From NCBI GenBank assembly GCA_016717205.1, contig JADKGC010000001.1:124001-188000 (forward strand): 64,000 bases of DNA. The letters run 5' to 3'. Made by a program: the position numbers and the translations under genes. The notes below the pieces were generated by a model. The model was not told the DNA's origin. It ran no database searches and saw only the letters and a program-made list of their open reading frames with translations. Source of the DNA: Candidatus Flexifilum breve (lineage in GTDB: Bacteria; Chloroflexota; Anaerolineae; Aggregatilineales; Phototrophicaceae). Positions 10,576 to 19,662 of this stretch are shown here, one piece after another. The first letter of the stretch is position 1; each line of letters opens with the position of its first letter.

Positions 10576-12167
10576 CGCGCATACCTCAGGGTCAAATCGG
10601 ACACGTCCACGGTCATAAACAGTGAACTGTCGAAGACGGGCGGTTGCGACCGGAACTGCTGCGTCGGGAACGTTTTTCCCGGCGTCGTGGTTTCGTCAGC
10701 ACTGGTCACCGAAGCGAGGTGCAACCCGTTCAGATTGAGCGCCCGCCCACCGGGATCAGGATCGTAGATCGCCAGCTTGACGAGCGGCACACCATCGGCG
10801 CTCGCCCACAGGAAACGACCGCTGTTCGCCCGCACGCTGATGCCGACGTTGCCCTGCGACAAATCAATGCCCGCGGGCACGTCGATCCAGTGCGTGCGCA
10901 CAGCGGTCTCGGTCGTGAGTTTGAGCACGCCCGGTGAACCGTACGGTTCACCGGGCAAGTCGCCGATCATTTGGACGAGCTGCACCGCGAGTTCGCACTC
11001 GGTCACGCCGAGCGGCACGCGCCCGATCACGCCGATGCGGGCAAGCACCGTGTCGATCAGGGCCTGCGGCGGGTACGCCCGAGCTACCGGCTGATCGGTG
11101 ACAACAAAGCCGCTCACCGCGCCGTTGGGCAGGTTGTCGGAAAGTTCGGTCAAAATGCGAATGCCGCTGTAGGTGATGGTCAAATCTCCGGTGACCGAGG
11201 ACGGCATCTCGTCCGCCAAGCGATCCGCGATGGGCAGCACGACCGGATCGCCTGCCAGCGTCACGCTCATGATGGGCGTATCAGGGAAATCACGGACCAG
11301 CGCCCCCTGCGGTTTCGGGAACGACAAGCCAGCTTTGCTCGGCGCTTTGCCCTTGAGCCGGAAAGTCACATCCAGCGGTTGATCGGGCGGGGCGGCGAGC
11401 GCAGCATTGAGCGCCGGTTCAAAGTTGACGCGCAGATCGAGATCGAACGGTGGGTTGGTCGACGGGTACTCGCCGGGGAACGCCCAGAGCACCGTCCCAG
11501 CGTTGTCGACGAGCTGCAAATCAGTCGGGTAAACCGCCGCGACCGCTGACACCCGATCCAGCGTGAATGGTTGGTCGGAGAATTCTTCGGGAAACGATTT
11601 AATCGCCAGTGACAGGCGCAGTTTCGGCGCGAGCACGTTGGGCAGCGACAGCACACCGCTCGAAAAGCTCGCCCCGGTCAGCGAGGCAGGAATCGCCCCG
11701 CGCGCCGGGACGAACGGCACGGTGTGGATCGGCGCTTCGGCCTGACTGCCGACCTGCGCCCGCACCACCAGTCGATGCTGTTCCGGGTCAGTGGGCAGCG
11801 AGGCCTGCGAGGTGATCGGGTTGCCGTTGGCCGCTTTCATACCATGCAGCGTCAGCGACGCGATCCGCTTGCCGCCGGGAATGGTCACGACATAGGCATT
11901 GCCTGCCGTCACCATGGACAAATCGCCCAGCGCTTCCTCAACCACTGCCACGCCGACACGCACGGGCGCGCTCGTGATTTCAGCCCGCGTCGCGCCGTAG
12001 ACCGGAGCCCACGTCACGCGCAGCGGATAGCCCTCGCCCGCCACCTCGACCGGCGTGAGCAGATCGCGCAGCGTCGTGATGTACCCCTTCTCGATCTGAT
12101 CGAGCACGAAGCCGTTGACTTCGCTCACGACCAGCCCCTTATCCAGCTGCGCGGCATTGATCGCCAT
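10572..12167 (-). CDS. Beta-rich protein of the injection-system cluster
   Basis: I place the start at ATG 12167 (MAINAAQLDKGL), 10 bases after the previous stop. The open frame extends to 12350, but those extra 61 residues only mirror the end of the preceding gene in another frame. The resulting 531-residue protein is rich in predicted beta strands and small residues, with no signal peptide or membrane segment. It ends in a jelly-roll-like stretch (FDSSLFMTVDVSDLTLRYAR). I do not recognise the family. Its position among fibre-like and coiled-coil genes suggests a structural or receptor-binding part of the particle, which is inference. Confidence 0.6.
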   Translation of the reverse strand: MAINAAQLDKGLVVSEVNGFVLDQIEKGYITTLRDLLTPVEVAGEGYPLRVTWAPVYGATRAEITSAPVRVGVAVVEEALGDLSMVTAGNAYVVTIPGGKRIASLTLHGMKAANGNPITSQASLPTDPEQHRLVVRAQVGSQAEAPIHTVPFVPARGAIPASLTGASFSSGVLSLPNVLAPKLRLSLAIKSFPEEFSDQPFTLDRVSAVAAVYPTDLQLVDNAGTVLWAFPGEYPSTNPPFDLDLRVNFEPALNAALAAPPDQPLDVTFRLKGKAPSKAGLSFPKPQGALVRDFPDTPIMSVTLAGDPVVLPIADRLADEMPSSVTGDLTITYSGIRILTELSDNLPNGAVSGFVVTDQPVARAYPPQALIDTVLARIGVIGRVPLGVTECELAVQLVQMIGDLPGEPYGSPGVLKLTTETAVRTHWIDVPAGIDLSQGNVGISVRANSGRFLWASADGVPLVKLAIYDPDPGGRALNLNGLHLASVTSADETTTPGKTFPTQQFRSQPPVFDSSLFMTVDVSDLTLRYAR

Positions 12168-12177
12168 GTTGGTTTGC

Positions 12178-13077
12178 CTAGGCTCCGCGGACGCGCAGCG
12201 GGGCGCGCCCAATCTCGATGCCTGCGCCGCCCGCGCCATCGTCCAGCATGACGACGAGCACATCCTCGGCGGGTTCATCGGGCGGGTCATAGCTGACGGT
12301 CGCGGTGTTGTCGGCCAGCGGCACAAGGCGCACGTTATCCACCGCGCCAATCAGCGTCCCTTTGCCGGGGCGTCCACCCGCATCAACCACGCTGAAAGCC
12401 AGCGACCCAAACGGCAGCGCGGGCTTATCGATCAGCGCAAACGTGCCGAACGTCCCCACACCGACCTGCACCGTCAGGTTGACGGGTGGCGCGCCCGCAA
12501 TCAAGGGGGCAGCAGCGGCGACGGCCAGCGGCAGTGATGCCCCGCGCAGCCGAATCTCGCCAATGGCGATGCCCGCCTGTCCCACTACCCCAATCGGCCA
12601 AAAATAACCGTCCGCCCGCGCGCTCACCGTGACTGGGAGCGCATCATCAAGCGTGGGATCAATCGGCGCGATGCTCGCGCCGAGCGTCAGCGACTGAATG
12701 AAGAAACCGGGGTCGGCGGGAGCGCCGCTAGCCAACGCTTGACCGCTGCGCAGATCAGGCGCATCCAGCAGGTACATGACCTGTTCGAGCCCCTGCATCT
12801 GCTGCGTACGGTTGTTGGCCGGCGCACCGGCGCGCACTTCGACGGTGACCGCGCAGGACAACCGCAGCACGCGCCGCGGGTCATTCGCGCCGGGCACAAC
12901 TTCCGGGCGCACACTGCCAAACTGCCCATCCGCGCCCTGCACCTGCGTCACCCCGACGAGAATGCGCGGCCCGTTGCCCGGCAGTGATCCCGGCGGCACA
13001 TCAACGCGCCCGGTGAAGGGAGCGGGCAAACGGGCGCTCAGCACATCGGCGAGACGGCGTTCAAAGTCGCTGATCAC
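12178..13077 (-). CDS. Putative tail terminator / DUF4255-like protein with C-terminal beta domain
   Basis: A 299-residue protein. The N-terminal half starts MISDFERRLADVLSARLP and goes on to a strand-rich region (RILVGVTQVQ, RRVLRLSCAVTVEVRAG). This layout recalls tail terminator or DUF4255 proteins (Afp16/Pvc16 type), which cap the sheath-tube end. The match is by gene order and general pattern only. The C-terminal half (from about residue 150) is an extra beta-rich domain with the motif NLTVQVGVGTF; a similar QVEVGVGTF occurs at the very C-terminus of the RHS protein. It is followed 10 bases later by the next gene in the operon. Confidence 0.5.
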   Translation of the reverse strand: MISDFERRLADVLSARLPAPFTGRVDVPPGSLPGNGPRILVGVTQVQGADGQFGSVRPEVVPGANDPRRVLRLSCAVTVEVRAGAPANNRTQQMQGLEQVMYLLDAPDLRSGQALASGAPADPGFFIQSLTLGASIAPIDPTLDDALPVTVSARADGYFWPIGVVGQAGIAIGEIRLRGASLPLAVAAAAPLIAGAPPVNLTVQVGVGTFGTFALIDKPALPFGSLAFSVVDAGGRPGKGTLIGAVDNVRLVPLADNTATVSYDPPDEPAEDVLVVMLDDGAGGAGIEIGRAPLRVRGA

Positions 13078-13088
13078 GGCAGCCTCAC

Positions 13089-14672
13089 TTAGCCATTCGG
13101 ACGAGTGCGCAGATTATTGGTGATGCTGCGCGTGAGCGTCGGCGTCGCCGCGGCAATTTCCGAGCGCACCACCGTCGTCACCGCGTCGCGGCTGATCACA
13201 GGGATGTCTGCCCGCAGCCGCGTTTCCAGCGTGCCGACTTCAATCAGCGCGGTTTCCCGCGCAATCGTGCGCGTTTGATCGAGCAGCAGGCGGTTGTTAT
13301 CGGTGATCGCCGTGTTGATGCGCGTATTTACGCTGGCATCCAGCGTACCGAGCTGCCGCGTGAACTGATCGCCTTGCAGTTGATCGCGCCGATCCATTTC
13401 CGTGAGCATGTCGGTGCGCAGCGTGGTTGTGCGCGAGTCGATCAACCCCGTGTTGAGATCGGTGAGCCGCCCCAGGTCGATGATTTGCGTTTCCAGCTTG
13501 AACAACCGCTCGTTGATCGGCACGAGATTCTCTTCGATCCGTCCAATCCGCCCACTGACTTCGCCAAGGCTCTGATCAACGGCCTGCGCCGCCAGCGAAC
13601 CGACAATTTCACGCATGTTCACGTCCAGCGACTCGAAGCCGCGCGTGTAGTCTTCCTTCAATTGCCCGGCGACGGTATCGAGGTTCTTGGTGAACTCCGC
13701 TTGCAGGTCAGCCCGCGTGGCCTCCAGCGCCGCCTCTGTTTCCGGGCGCACGGTGGCCAGCACCGTTCCGGTGATGTCGGGCACAGCATCGGCAATGCGC
13801 GTACTGATCTGCGCGTCGACCCCGGCAAAGCGTTCGCTGAGAGAGGCGTCGTACTCGGTGCGGAACGTCCCAAATGACGAATTCATCTGTTCGAGCAGTT
13901 CATTACGCAGATTGTTTTCTAGTCCGCCGAGAAGATCTTCGGGGATGCGGGTGCGCACCGTATCAAGCGCCGCGTCGAGCGCGTCCTGCGTGACGAGCGT
14001 GTTAGTCAGTTCGGCGAGGCGATTCTCAAACGCTTTCGCGTCGAAAACCTCCCCCGTCGGCCCGGTCAACCGTTCTGCCAGCGCATCCGCGCGGTTGAGC
14101 CGTTCGACGAAGTTGTTGAAGTCAATCGGTTGCCCATCGACCGTTAACCGCTGCCCGATGGTCACGGCGGTCGTCACGTCTTTTTGCAGCAAGCCGAGCG
14201 TTTCGCGCAGTTCCAGCACCGAGTCGCGCCCCACGTCCAGCCCTTCGACTACGCGGCGCACATTGGTGATCTCTGATTGGCGCACGAGGTCACGCGTGGT
14301 CACTTCCGTGACCCGGTCGCGCACTTCGCCGAGGCTGTTGATCAGTGCTTCCAGGCGCGCCGCCAACCGATCCACGCGCGTTTCGATGGCTTGCAGACGC
14401 GTTTCCATCGCAGGGTCGCTCAGCGGACCGCGCTCGATCAGCGCCCGCAGCTTGGGTTCCAGCCAACCGACGGTGACCTGATCCGGGTGTTCGTGCGGCG
14501 CGGGCACGATCTCGCGCTCTTCGCCGAGCACCACCCGCCCGATCTCCACAATCGCGCCCACGAGCGTATTCCAGTCTTCCGCCTTAATAACCTCGCCCTG
14601 CGCCGCCCCGCCCAACGGGACGAGGCGCGTGGTGAGCGCGTTCAGGCGTTCGAGATCGGCTACGGTCGGCAT
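13089..14672 (-). CDS. Long coiled-coil protein with an HxH-containing N-terminal domain
   Basis: The protein has 527 residues; the start ATG at 14672 is preceded by a strong AGGAGG at 8 bases, encoded at the end of the upstream gene. The N-terminal 75 residues carry a domain shared with the upstream neighbour (GEVIKAEDWNTLVGAIVEIG, later HEHPDQVTVGWLE). The rest is a nearly continuous coiled coil with heptad patterning (ETRLQAIETRVDRLAARLEALINSL and onwards), as in trimeric tail fibres or stalks. No enzymatic motif is visible. A fibre or baseplate-extension role is inferred from the coiled coil and the H-E-H-P motif; HxH motifs bind metal at the tips of some phage fibres. Confidence 0.6.
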   Translation of the reverse strand: MPTVADLERLNALTTRLVPLGGAAQGEVIKAEDWNTLVGAIVEIGRVVLGEEREIVPAPHEHPDQVTVGWLEPKLRALIERGPLSDPAMETRLQAIETRVDRLAARLEALINSLGEVRDRVTEVTTRDLVRQSEITNVRRVVEGLDVGRDSVLELRETLGLLQKDVTTAVTIGQRLTVDGQPIDFNNFVERLNRADALAERLTGPTGEVFDAKAFENRLAELTNTLVTQDALDAALDTVRTRIPEDLLGGLENNLRNELLEQMNSSFGTFRTEYDASLSERFAGVDAQISTRIADAVPDITGTVLATVRPETEAALEATRADLQAEFTKNLDTVAGQLKEDYTRGFESLDVNMREIVGSLAAQAVDQSLGEVSGRIGRIEENLVPINERLFKLETQIIDLGRLTDLNTGLIDSRTTTLRTDMLTEMDRRDQLQGDQFTRQLGTLDASVNTRINTAITDNNRLLLDQTRTIARETALIEVGTLETRLRADIPVISRDAVTTVVRSEIAAATPTLTRSITNNLRTRPNG

Positions 14673-14675
14673 GAT

Positions 14676-15641
14676 CTAGCCTCCTATGATGTTCTTGAGC
14701 TTCGTCCCGCCCGCCGCCCGCGTCGACTGCATGTAGACGTTGAGTTCGGACTCCGGTCGCGTTTGCGTCCCGGCGGTGTAGTAGGTTTGCGCCAGTCCGG
14801 CCAGCTTGACGACTTCAGGGTTCGCGCGGAAGTTATCCGCTTCGGCGCCCTGCGCCTGTGCCAGTTCATTGATCGTCGTCAGATACAGTGACCCGGTATT
14901 GGCCAGCTTCTGCGTGAAATTCGGCGTATCGGTTTGCGCCGCCGCGCGCAGTTCGCCGAGGCGCGTGGTCACCCGTTCGCGCACTTCCGGCGTCGCCGCA
15001 CCGAGATCGAGTACATTGCGCACCGTCCGGTCGAGGTCTTCCGTCTCGATCTCGCGGCGCAGTTCGACGAGGCTCTTGCCGAATGCCTCGGAGAAGCGGC
15101 GGATGTTGCCCTGCACTTCGTCGATCTTCTCGGCGATTTCCGGGTGATCGTGCCCCTGTGGCGCGACCAGCTTGGTCAATTCCAGCACCGCCTGCGCGAG
15201 ATCGCTCACCGCATCGACCAGCGAGTTCCAGTCCGCCGCGCGAATCGCTTCGCCGGGGCCTTTCACGCCGAGCGGACGGAGCTGCTCTTTGACCGCCGCT
15301 GCCGTGCTCTGAATCGGGCCAAGATCGGCGTCAGGGATGTCCCTAATCGGTGTATCCCGAAACAATTCCGGACGAATCGGCACCGGGACGAAGGTGGGCG
15401 CAGGCTGCGGGAATAACCGCACGCGGCGATTTTCAATCAAATTGACGAGGTTGGGATGCGCCACCTGTAACTGATAGTAGCCGGGGTCAAGGTCGCGCAC
15501 GGTGAGCGAACCGTCGAGGAACGGCTTGCGCTCAACCACCGCACCCGTTGCCTCGTTGACCAGTTTGACCGTCGCATCACGGTTGGCGATCGGGTAACCC
15601 TGAAGCTGCACCTGAAAAGCAGCCCGATTAACTGTTGCCAT
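14676..15641 (-). CDS. Fibre-like protein: Cna-B-like domain plus HxH domain
   Basis: A 321-residue protein preceded by an AGGAGAG site. Residues about 1 to 90 look like a carboxypeptidase-regulatory or Cna-B-type beta sandwich (ATVKLVNEATGAVVERKPFL, LTVRDLDPGYYQLQV). Residues about 125 to 190 hold the same domain found at the N-terminus of the downstream gene (GEAIRAADWNSLVDAVSDLA, then GHDHPEIAEKIDE). A helical C-terminal part follows. The two genes lie 3 bases apart. The domain order suggests a modular particle appendage; the substrate or receptor cannot be told from the sequence. Confidence 0.6.
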   Translation of the reverse strand: MATVNRAAFQVQLQGYPIANRDATVKLVNEATGAVVERKPFLDGSLTVRDLDPGYYQLQVAHPNLVNLIENRRVRLFPQPAPTFVPVPIRPELFRDTPIRDIPDADLGPIQSTAAAVKEQLRPLGVKGPGEAIRAADWNSLVDAVSDLAQAVLELTKLVAPQGHDHPEIAEKIDEVQGNIRRFSEAFGKSLVELRREIETEDLDRTVRNVLDLGAATPEVRERVTTRLGELRAAAQTDTPNFTQKLANTGSLYLTTINELAQAQGAEADNFRANPEVVKLAGLAQTYYTAGTQTRPESELNVYMQSTRAAGGTKLKNIIGG

Positions 15642-15659
15642 TGTGCTCTCTCCTGATCT

Positions 15660-16157
15660 TTACGGCAGCCACTGTAAATCCCCGTACGGGAAGGTAATTT
15701 CCCAGAACAACGTTAGCTCGTGATCATCGCCTTTGGTGATCGGCGCGAGGATCACGCGGTTATATAAGGTCGTGACCTCGCCCGCCCGCGAGATGAGCGC
15801 GGCTTCACGCACCGTGCCGACTGCCGCATTCGCCGGGAGCGTGCCGCGCACACGGATGCGCACCAGGCGGCGCTCGGTGTCGATCTCCGGGGCGGAAAAG
15901 GCGTCCGCCGGAATCGGCGCGTCGACGGGTGCGACCAGCGGCGCGCTCGGGTCGTTGGTCAGCGCGGCCGTAGTAAAGGTCTCGCTCTCCGGCGCATCAC
16001 TCGTTCCGACGGCCATATGCGTGATCGGCGTGCCCTTCCCGGCGAACAGATCCGCCATCAGGCGCGCCCCGCTCTGCATGACGGCGTTATGCGCTTCGCG
16101 GACGGCCACCAGTTCGCCGTCGAGCGTTGTGAGTTCGACTCGTAAGAAGGCTCCCAT
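15660..16157 (-). CDS. Phage-tail-like structural protein
   Basis: A 165-residue protein with AGGAGA before the ATG. It has features of small phage tail proteins found next to gpI-like genes: NAVMQSGARLMADLFAGKG near the N-terminus, MAVGTSDAPES, and the closing segment LYNRVILAPITKGDDHELTL followed by FWEITF. The last pattern is common in tail-fibre-attachment or minor tail proteins. It lies between the frameshifted tail-protein-I-like gene and the Cna-B/HxH gene, so a baseplate or fibre connector role is likely. The exact role is unknown. Confidence 0.65.
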   Translation of the reverse strand: MGAFLRVELTTLDGELVAVREAHNAVMQSGARLMADLFAGKGTPITHMAVGTSDAPESETFTTAALTNDPSAPLVAPVDAPIPADAFSAPEIDTERRLVRIRVRGTLPANAAVGTVREAALISRAGEVTTLYNRVILAPITKGDDHELTLFWEITFPYGDLQWLP

Positions 16158-16169
16158 CGTGTTTCTCTC

Positions 16170-17445
16170 CTAGCGAAAAGTCGATTCATCAAACGGGGTG
16201 ACGCCGAACACGCCGCCCGCATCGGGTAATTGATCCGCGCCCATCGAGGCCGCCTCGCGCACAGTGATCGGCAGTACGGCGATCAGATAGTCGGTCATGG
16301 GCTGCACTTCACGGAACGGCTCAATTTCGACCGAACTGGCCACGCCGACCGCGCGCAGCTTGTTGACCGCCACGTCCAGCGATGTTTGCAGTTCTTCGCG
16401 ACTGGCCACGCCGGTCGCCGTGCGTCCGGCGTCCGTGCGCAGCGCGCCGCCGGGGAGCGCCACGCGAAAGGTCGCAGGCTGCGTTTCGACCCACGACACA
16501 TTCAGGTTGACCGCCGGATCTTGATAGAAGAGCGCGTGATCGAAGGTGGCAGCGTCGTAACGCCCCTGCTGCAGCGCGAGATCCGCCAGCGCCAGCAAAA
16601 AACGATCCAGCCCGAGCGCGTCATAGTGCGCCAACGGCAGGAACCACAGGTCGTTGCGCCCGCGCGCCAGCGTGATCGCTTTGGCGGGAGTCTGCACCTG
16701 CGCGTTGTCCCACGGTGTACCGGGGATCACCCCGGTCACCGAGCGCAGAGACGCGGTCACGTCCGCTCGTTCAAGGTGGGCGCGCACACTCCCATCCGGC
16801 TGACCATCCAGCCACAAACGCTGGCCGGGCGGCACTTGGCCCAGAAACAGCAGCGCTTCGCCCGTGGTGATATTGATGAGCGTCGGCACGTATTCCGGCC
16901 CGCTGAACAGCCCGACCATGAGCACGTCGAGATACGCCGGATCGAGTCCCTTGTTCTCGACTGAGAATTGCCAGAGCGGTTCCACGCCGCCGAGGTCGGG
17001 AATGCGCTGAAAGCGGCGCACGGGCACGTTCTCAATCAGTGCGGGATCGACGGTGGACGGGCGCGGCTTGCCAGCGCTCCAACTGCGGAATTGCCAGAAT
17101 GTTCGCCGACGCCTGATACAAGCGCGCGTACTGCCGCACAAAGTTCTCGATCGCCTCGACTGTCACCGCGCCGTACTGGAGCATGGCATCGCGCAGCGCA
17201 TGCACCCAGGCGCGGTACTCGGCGAGGTTCTGCCAGCTTTCCAGCGGGATATCCAGCACCGCCGCTAACCGTGCGACCTCCTGCAAATTCAGCGCGCTGT
17301 CGAACCAGTGCGCGCGCTGCACTTCGATCCCGTCTTCGTCGAGGATGTCCAAGCCGAGGCTTGGCACACGCAGCGTGTCGGCGACGAGCGCGCCATCACG
17401 GTACAGAATCGGCAGGCGGTCAAGCATTTCGGACAGGTGCGTCAC
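16170..17445 (-). CDS. Tail protein I-like baseplate protein, apparent frameshift
   Basis: Translation starts at GTG 17445, overlapping the gpJ-like stop (GTGA). The first frame gives a tail-protein-I-like N-terminus (MTHLSEMLDRLPILYRDG, later VTVEAIENFVRQYARLYQ) and then stops at 17032 after an unrelated-looking tail. The coding pattern continues without a gap in another frame from about 17075 (KPRPSTVDPALIENVPVRRF) down to 16170. One extra base near 17063-17080 would explain this, giving about 424 residues in all. The C-terminal half has beta-rich text (LWQFSVENKGLDPAYLDVL) and ends in FGVTPFDESTFR. It may be a sequencing error, a true mutation, or two separate genes; I favour one gene. Confidence 0.65.
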
Positions 17446-19181
17446 AGCGCGCCCTCCCGCGGTTCAATCGTCACTTCGCCTTTTTGCAGGCGTTCGTTGG
17501 TCGCCAGCGCGTACTGGCCGACGCCATCGGTGAGCTGCAGGAAGCGTCCGCCGCCTTCGACGGTGACGACCACTTCGTTGCGCACCAGCGCGAAACGGCT
17601 GTCGTCGCGGATGGCCGCGGCGAGGCTGTCCACATCCAGCGGCGCGCTCGGCGCGCGTGCGGCGAGGTAGCTGTCAAGCGCCGGGGTGATCGCGCTGGTC
17701 GCCTGTGCCAGCGACACGCCCGCCGCCAAATGAATGGGCAGGTAGGCGCTCACTGTCGAGACGGTCGCTGCCGTCACCGACTCGACTTCGTAGGTCGGCG
17801 GCGTGAAGTTCACCAGCGTCACTTCAAGGATGGTGTCGGCGGGCAGTTGGAGTTCATCGACATCGCTCCCGCCTTCCGGCGTCAGCGTCACGGTCGCGTC
17901 GCTTACGCGCTCATCCGCCAGCACCAGCTTGAGCATTTGCGCGCGCCGCGCTTTGCCGCCGGGCGCAAGACTCGTCAGGTAGTCGCGCAGGCTGGCTTCG
18001 ATGCCGCTGTTGAGCGAACTCAACACGCCGCCTGTCACCCCTGCGCCGGATCCGGCCAGCGTCAGTGCCACCTTCACGGCGACGCGCTGGCTCTGCGCTT
18101 TATTCCACAGCACGCGAATGCCCGCGGGACGGATTTCTTCAATCGTCCGGTCGATGATCGCCTCGATGTTGGGATCATCGCTGGCGTGCGCCACTTCGAT
18201 GCGAATTTCGCCGGGCACGCCGTTCGGCGCTTCCACGACGTTCACATTCTTGATGCCTTCAATGGAGAGCAGCCCGAATTTGAGCGCGTCCTGCGTGCCA
18301 CGCACCACCCCATGCAAACTGCCAGAGGTGCGGCGGCGCAGTTCGGCGTCGGTTTCTGGCGTACTGAGTGCGTAGGCGGGCTGCGGGTTGGTGACTTCGC
18401 TCACCCCGCCGATCAGCACTTCCATGCGGTTGAGCGCGCCCGCTTCGACCAGCTTCGTACCCGGCGATTCGCCGCGCGCGTTGACTTCGCGCGTGGTCTC
18501 GCCCGGCTCCAGCGTGAGCGCATCGAGCGTCAGGTAGCGCGCCCCGGTCGCATCGACGACGGCGGTGTTCGCCGGAATCGTCACCTGCGACCCCGCTCCG
18601 GCGTCGGCGCGGCGGGTGAAGCGTAACCGCGCGACCGGATAGCCCGCCGGGAGGCGGCGCACACCGACCAGCGCGACCACTTTATCCAGCGATGAGCCTT
18701 CGGCGGTATCGAGAAACGCCGAGTCGTAAACATGTTCAAGCTGCAAATACGCCATCGCCATTTCGCGGGCCACCGTTTCGACCAGCGTGCGGATCACCGA
18801 GCCGACATTCAGATCGGTCAGCGGCGTGGGCAGAGTCTGCACCGGGTAGTAGTTGACTGTGAGCGCTGACCCCGGTTTGGGACGGCGGCCACCCTCACGA
18901 AACCGAATGCTGTCTTTATTCGCGTCATCGCCCGTGGTCGAAATCAGTTCGAAGTCCGCCGCGGAAAAGCGATACGGCACATCGCGTGCCGCCGCGCCCA
19001 CCCCAACGACCACCGTACCTTCGAGGTGCGAAATGCGCCGCACCGGGCGATTCTGCAGCTTTTCGAGGATGATCGGCACATCGCCGGATGGCGCGGTGAC
19101 GGTTTCGCGCACCGTCCCGCCGGTGAGCGTCGTCAGCATATCGCGCACGATCTCGTCGTAATTTCGCGCTACGTAACTCAC
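17442..19181 (-). CDS. Baseplate J-like wedge protein
   Basis: A 579-residue protein starting at GTG 19181, overlapping the gp25-like stop (GTGA). The family is recognised by the N-terminal NYDEIVRDMLTTLTGG. The central region VASVIRTLVETVAREMAM-type helix (read here as NVGSVIRTLVETVAREMAMA), followed by LEHVYDSAFLDTAEGSSLDK, and then the ETDAELRRRTSGSLHGVVRG segment are typical of gpJ/gp47/Afp11 proteins. These form the wedge ring around the hub and link it to the sheath. The length is on the long side of the family. It sits directly between the gp25-like and the I-like genes, the usual order in contractile systems. Confidence 0.88.
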   Translation of the reverse strand: MSYVARNYDEIVRDMLTTLTGGTVRETVTAPSGDVPIILEKLQNRPVRRISHLEGTVVVGVGAAARDVPYRFSAADFELISTTGDDANKDSIRFREGGRRPKPGSALTVNYYPVQTLPTPLTDLNVGSVIRTLVETVAREMAMAYLQLEHVYDSAFLDTAEGSSLDKVVALVGVRRLPAGYPVARLRFTRRADAGAGSQVTIPANTAVVDATGARYLTLDALTLEPGETTREVNARGESPGTKLVEAGALNRMEVLIGGVSEVTNPQPAYALSTPETDAELRRRTSGSLHGVVRGTQDALKFGLLSIEGIKNVNVVEAPNGVPGEIRIEVAHASDDPNIEAIIDRTIEEIRPAGIRVLWNKAQSQRVAVKVALTLAGSGAGVTGGVLSSLNSGIEASLRDYLTSLAPGGKARRAQMLKLVLADERVSDATVTLTPEGGSDVDELQLPADTILEVTLVNFTPPTYEVESVTAATVSTVSAYLPIHLAAGVSLAQATSAITPALDSYLAARAPSAPLDVDSLAAAIRDDSRFALVRNEVVVTVEGGGRFLQLTDGVGQYALATNERLQKGEVTIEPREGAL

Positions 19182-19657
19182 AGCCCCACCTCCAACGTTA
19201 GTCCGATGGGCGCGTCGCCCGCGCGCGGCTTGACCGCCAGCGTGAACACGAACGACGATGCCGTCTCTTCATCCGGGTGAAACGTAACTTCCACCGCCTG
19301 ATCTTCGACGCGCGGCTCCTGCGCCACGACTTCGAGAATGAACGCCCGGCACAGGTTGCGCAGCGCATCCGTCTTGTTGCGCCCAATCAACTCGTGCAGG
19401 CGTGATCCATAGCTGGCATGACCGAGCGCCGTCAGCGCTCCCCGCGCCGTGAGCAAACGCAGCATGAGCGCCTGCGCCAGATTTTCGCGCGAACTGATCG
19501 TTTGCAGGTCCGTCGCTTCGAGCAAGTCCGTCCCCGGTAGGCGCTGACGCAGTACGCGCGTGCGTCCGACCAGATCGAGCGCCGAAGCGTCATGCGCGAC
19601 CATATTCGGGATGACCAGCAGGTCGATGCCGAGGAGGCTGTCGTTACCGTTTGCCAT
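19178..19657 (-). CDS. GPW/gp25-like baseplate wedge protein
   Basis: A 159-residue protein. The conserved core ENLAQALMLRLLTARGALTA with GHASYGSRLHELIGR matches the gp25/gpW lysozyme-like fold family (Afp9 type), which starts sheath polymerisation at the baseplate. The ribosome site is weak (start ATG 19657). It overlaps the gpJ-like start. The N-terminal 50 residues (LGIDLLVIPNMVAHD) are an extension found in the injection-system versions of the family rather than in small phage ones. Confidence 0.88.
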   Translation of the reverse strand: MANGNDSLLGIDLLVIPNMVAHDASALDLVGRTRVLRQRLPGTDLLEATDLQTISSRENLAQALMLRLLTARGALTALGHASYGSRLHELIGRNKTDALRNLCRAFILEVVAQEPRVEDQAVEVTFHPDEETASSFVFTLAVKPRAGDAPIGLTLEVGL

Positions 19658-19662
19658 CGCGA

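Noticed and set aside
12168..12350. N-terminal extension of the beta-rich protein to 12350
   Set aside because: The 61 extra residues overlap the preceding gene in another frame and look noncoding; ATG 12167 directly follows the upstream stop.
16968..18626. Plus-strand open frame of 552 codons
   Set aside because: Antisense shadow of the gpJ-like and I-like genes; low-complexity R/H-rich translation.
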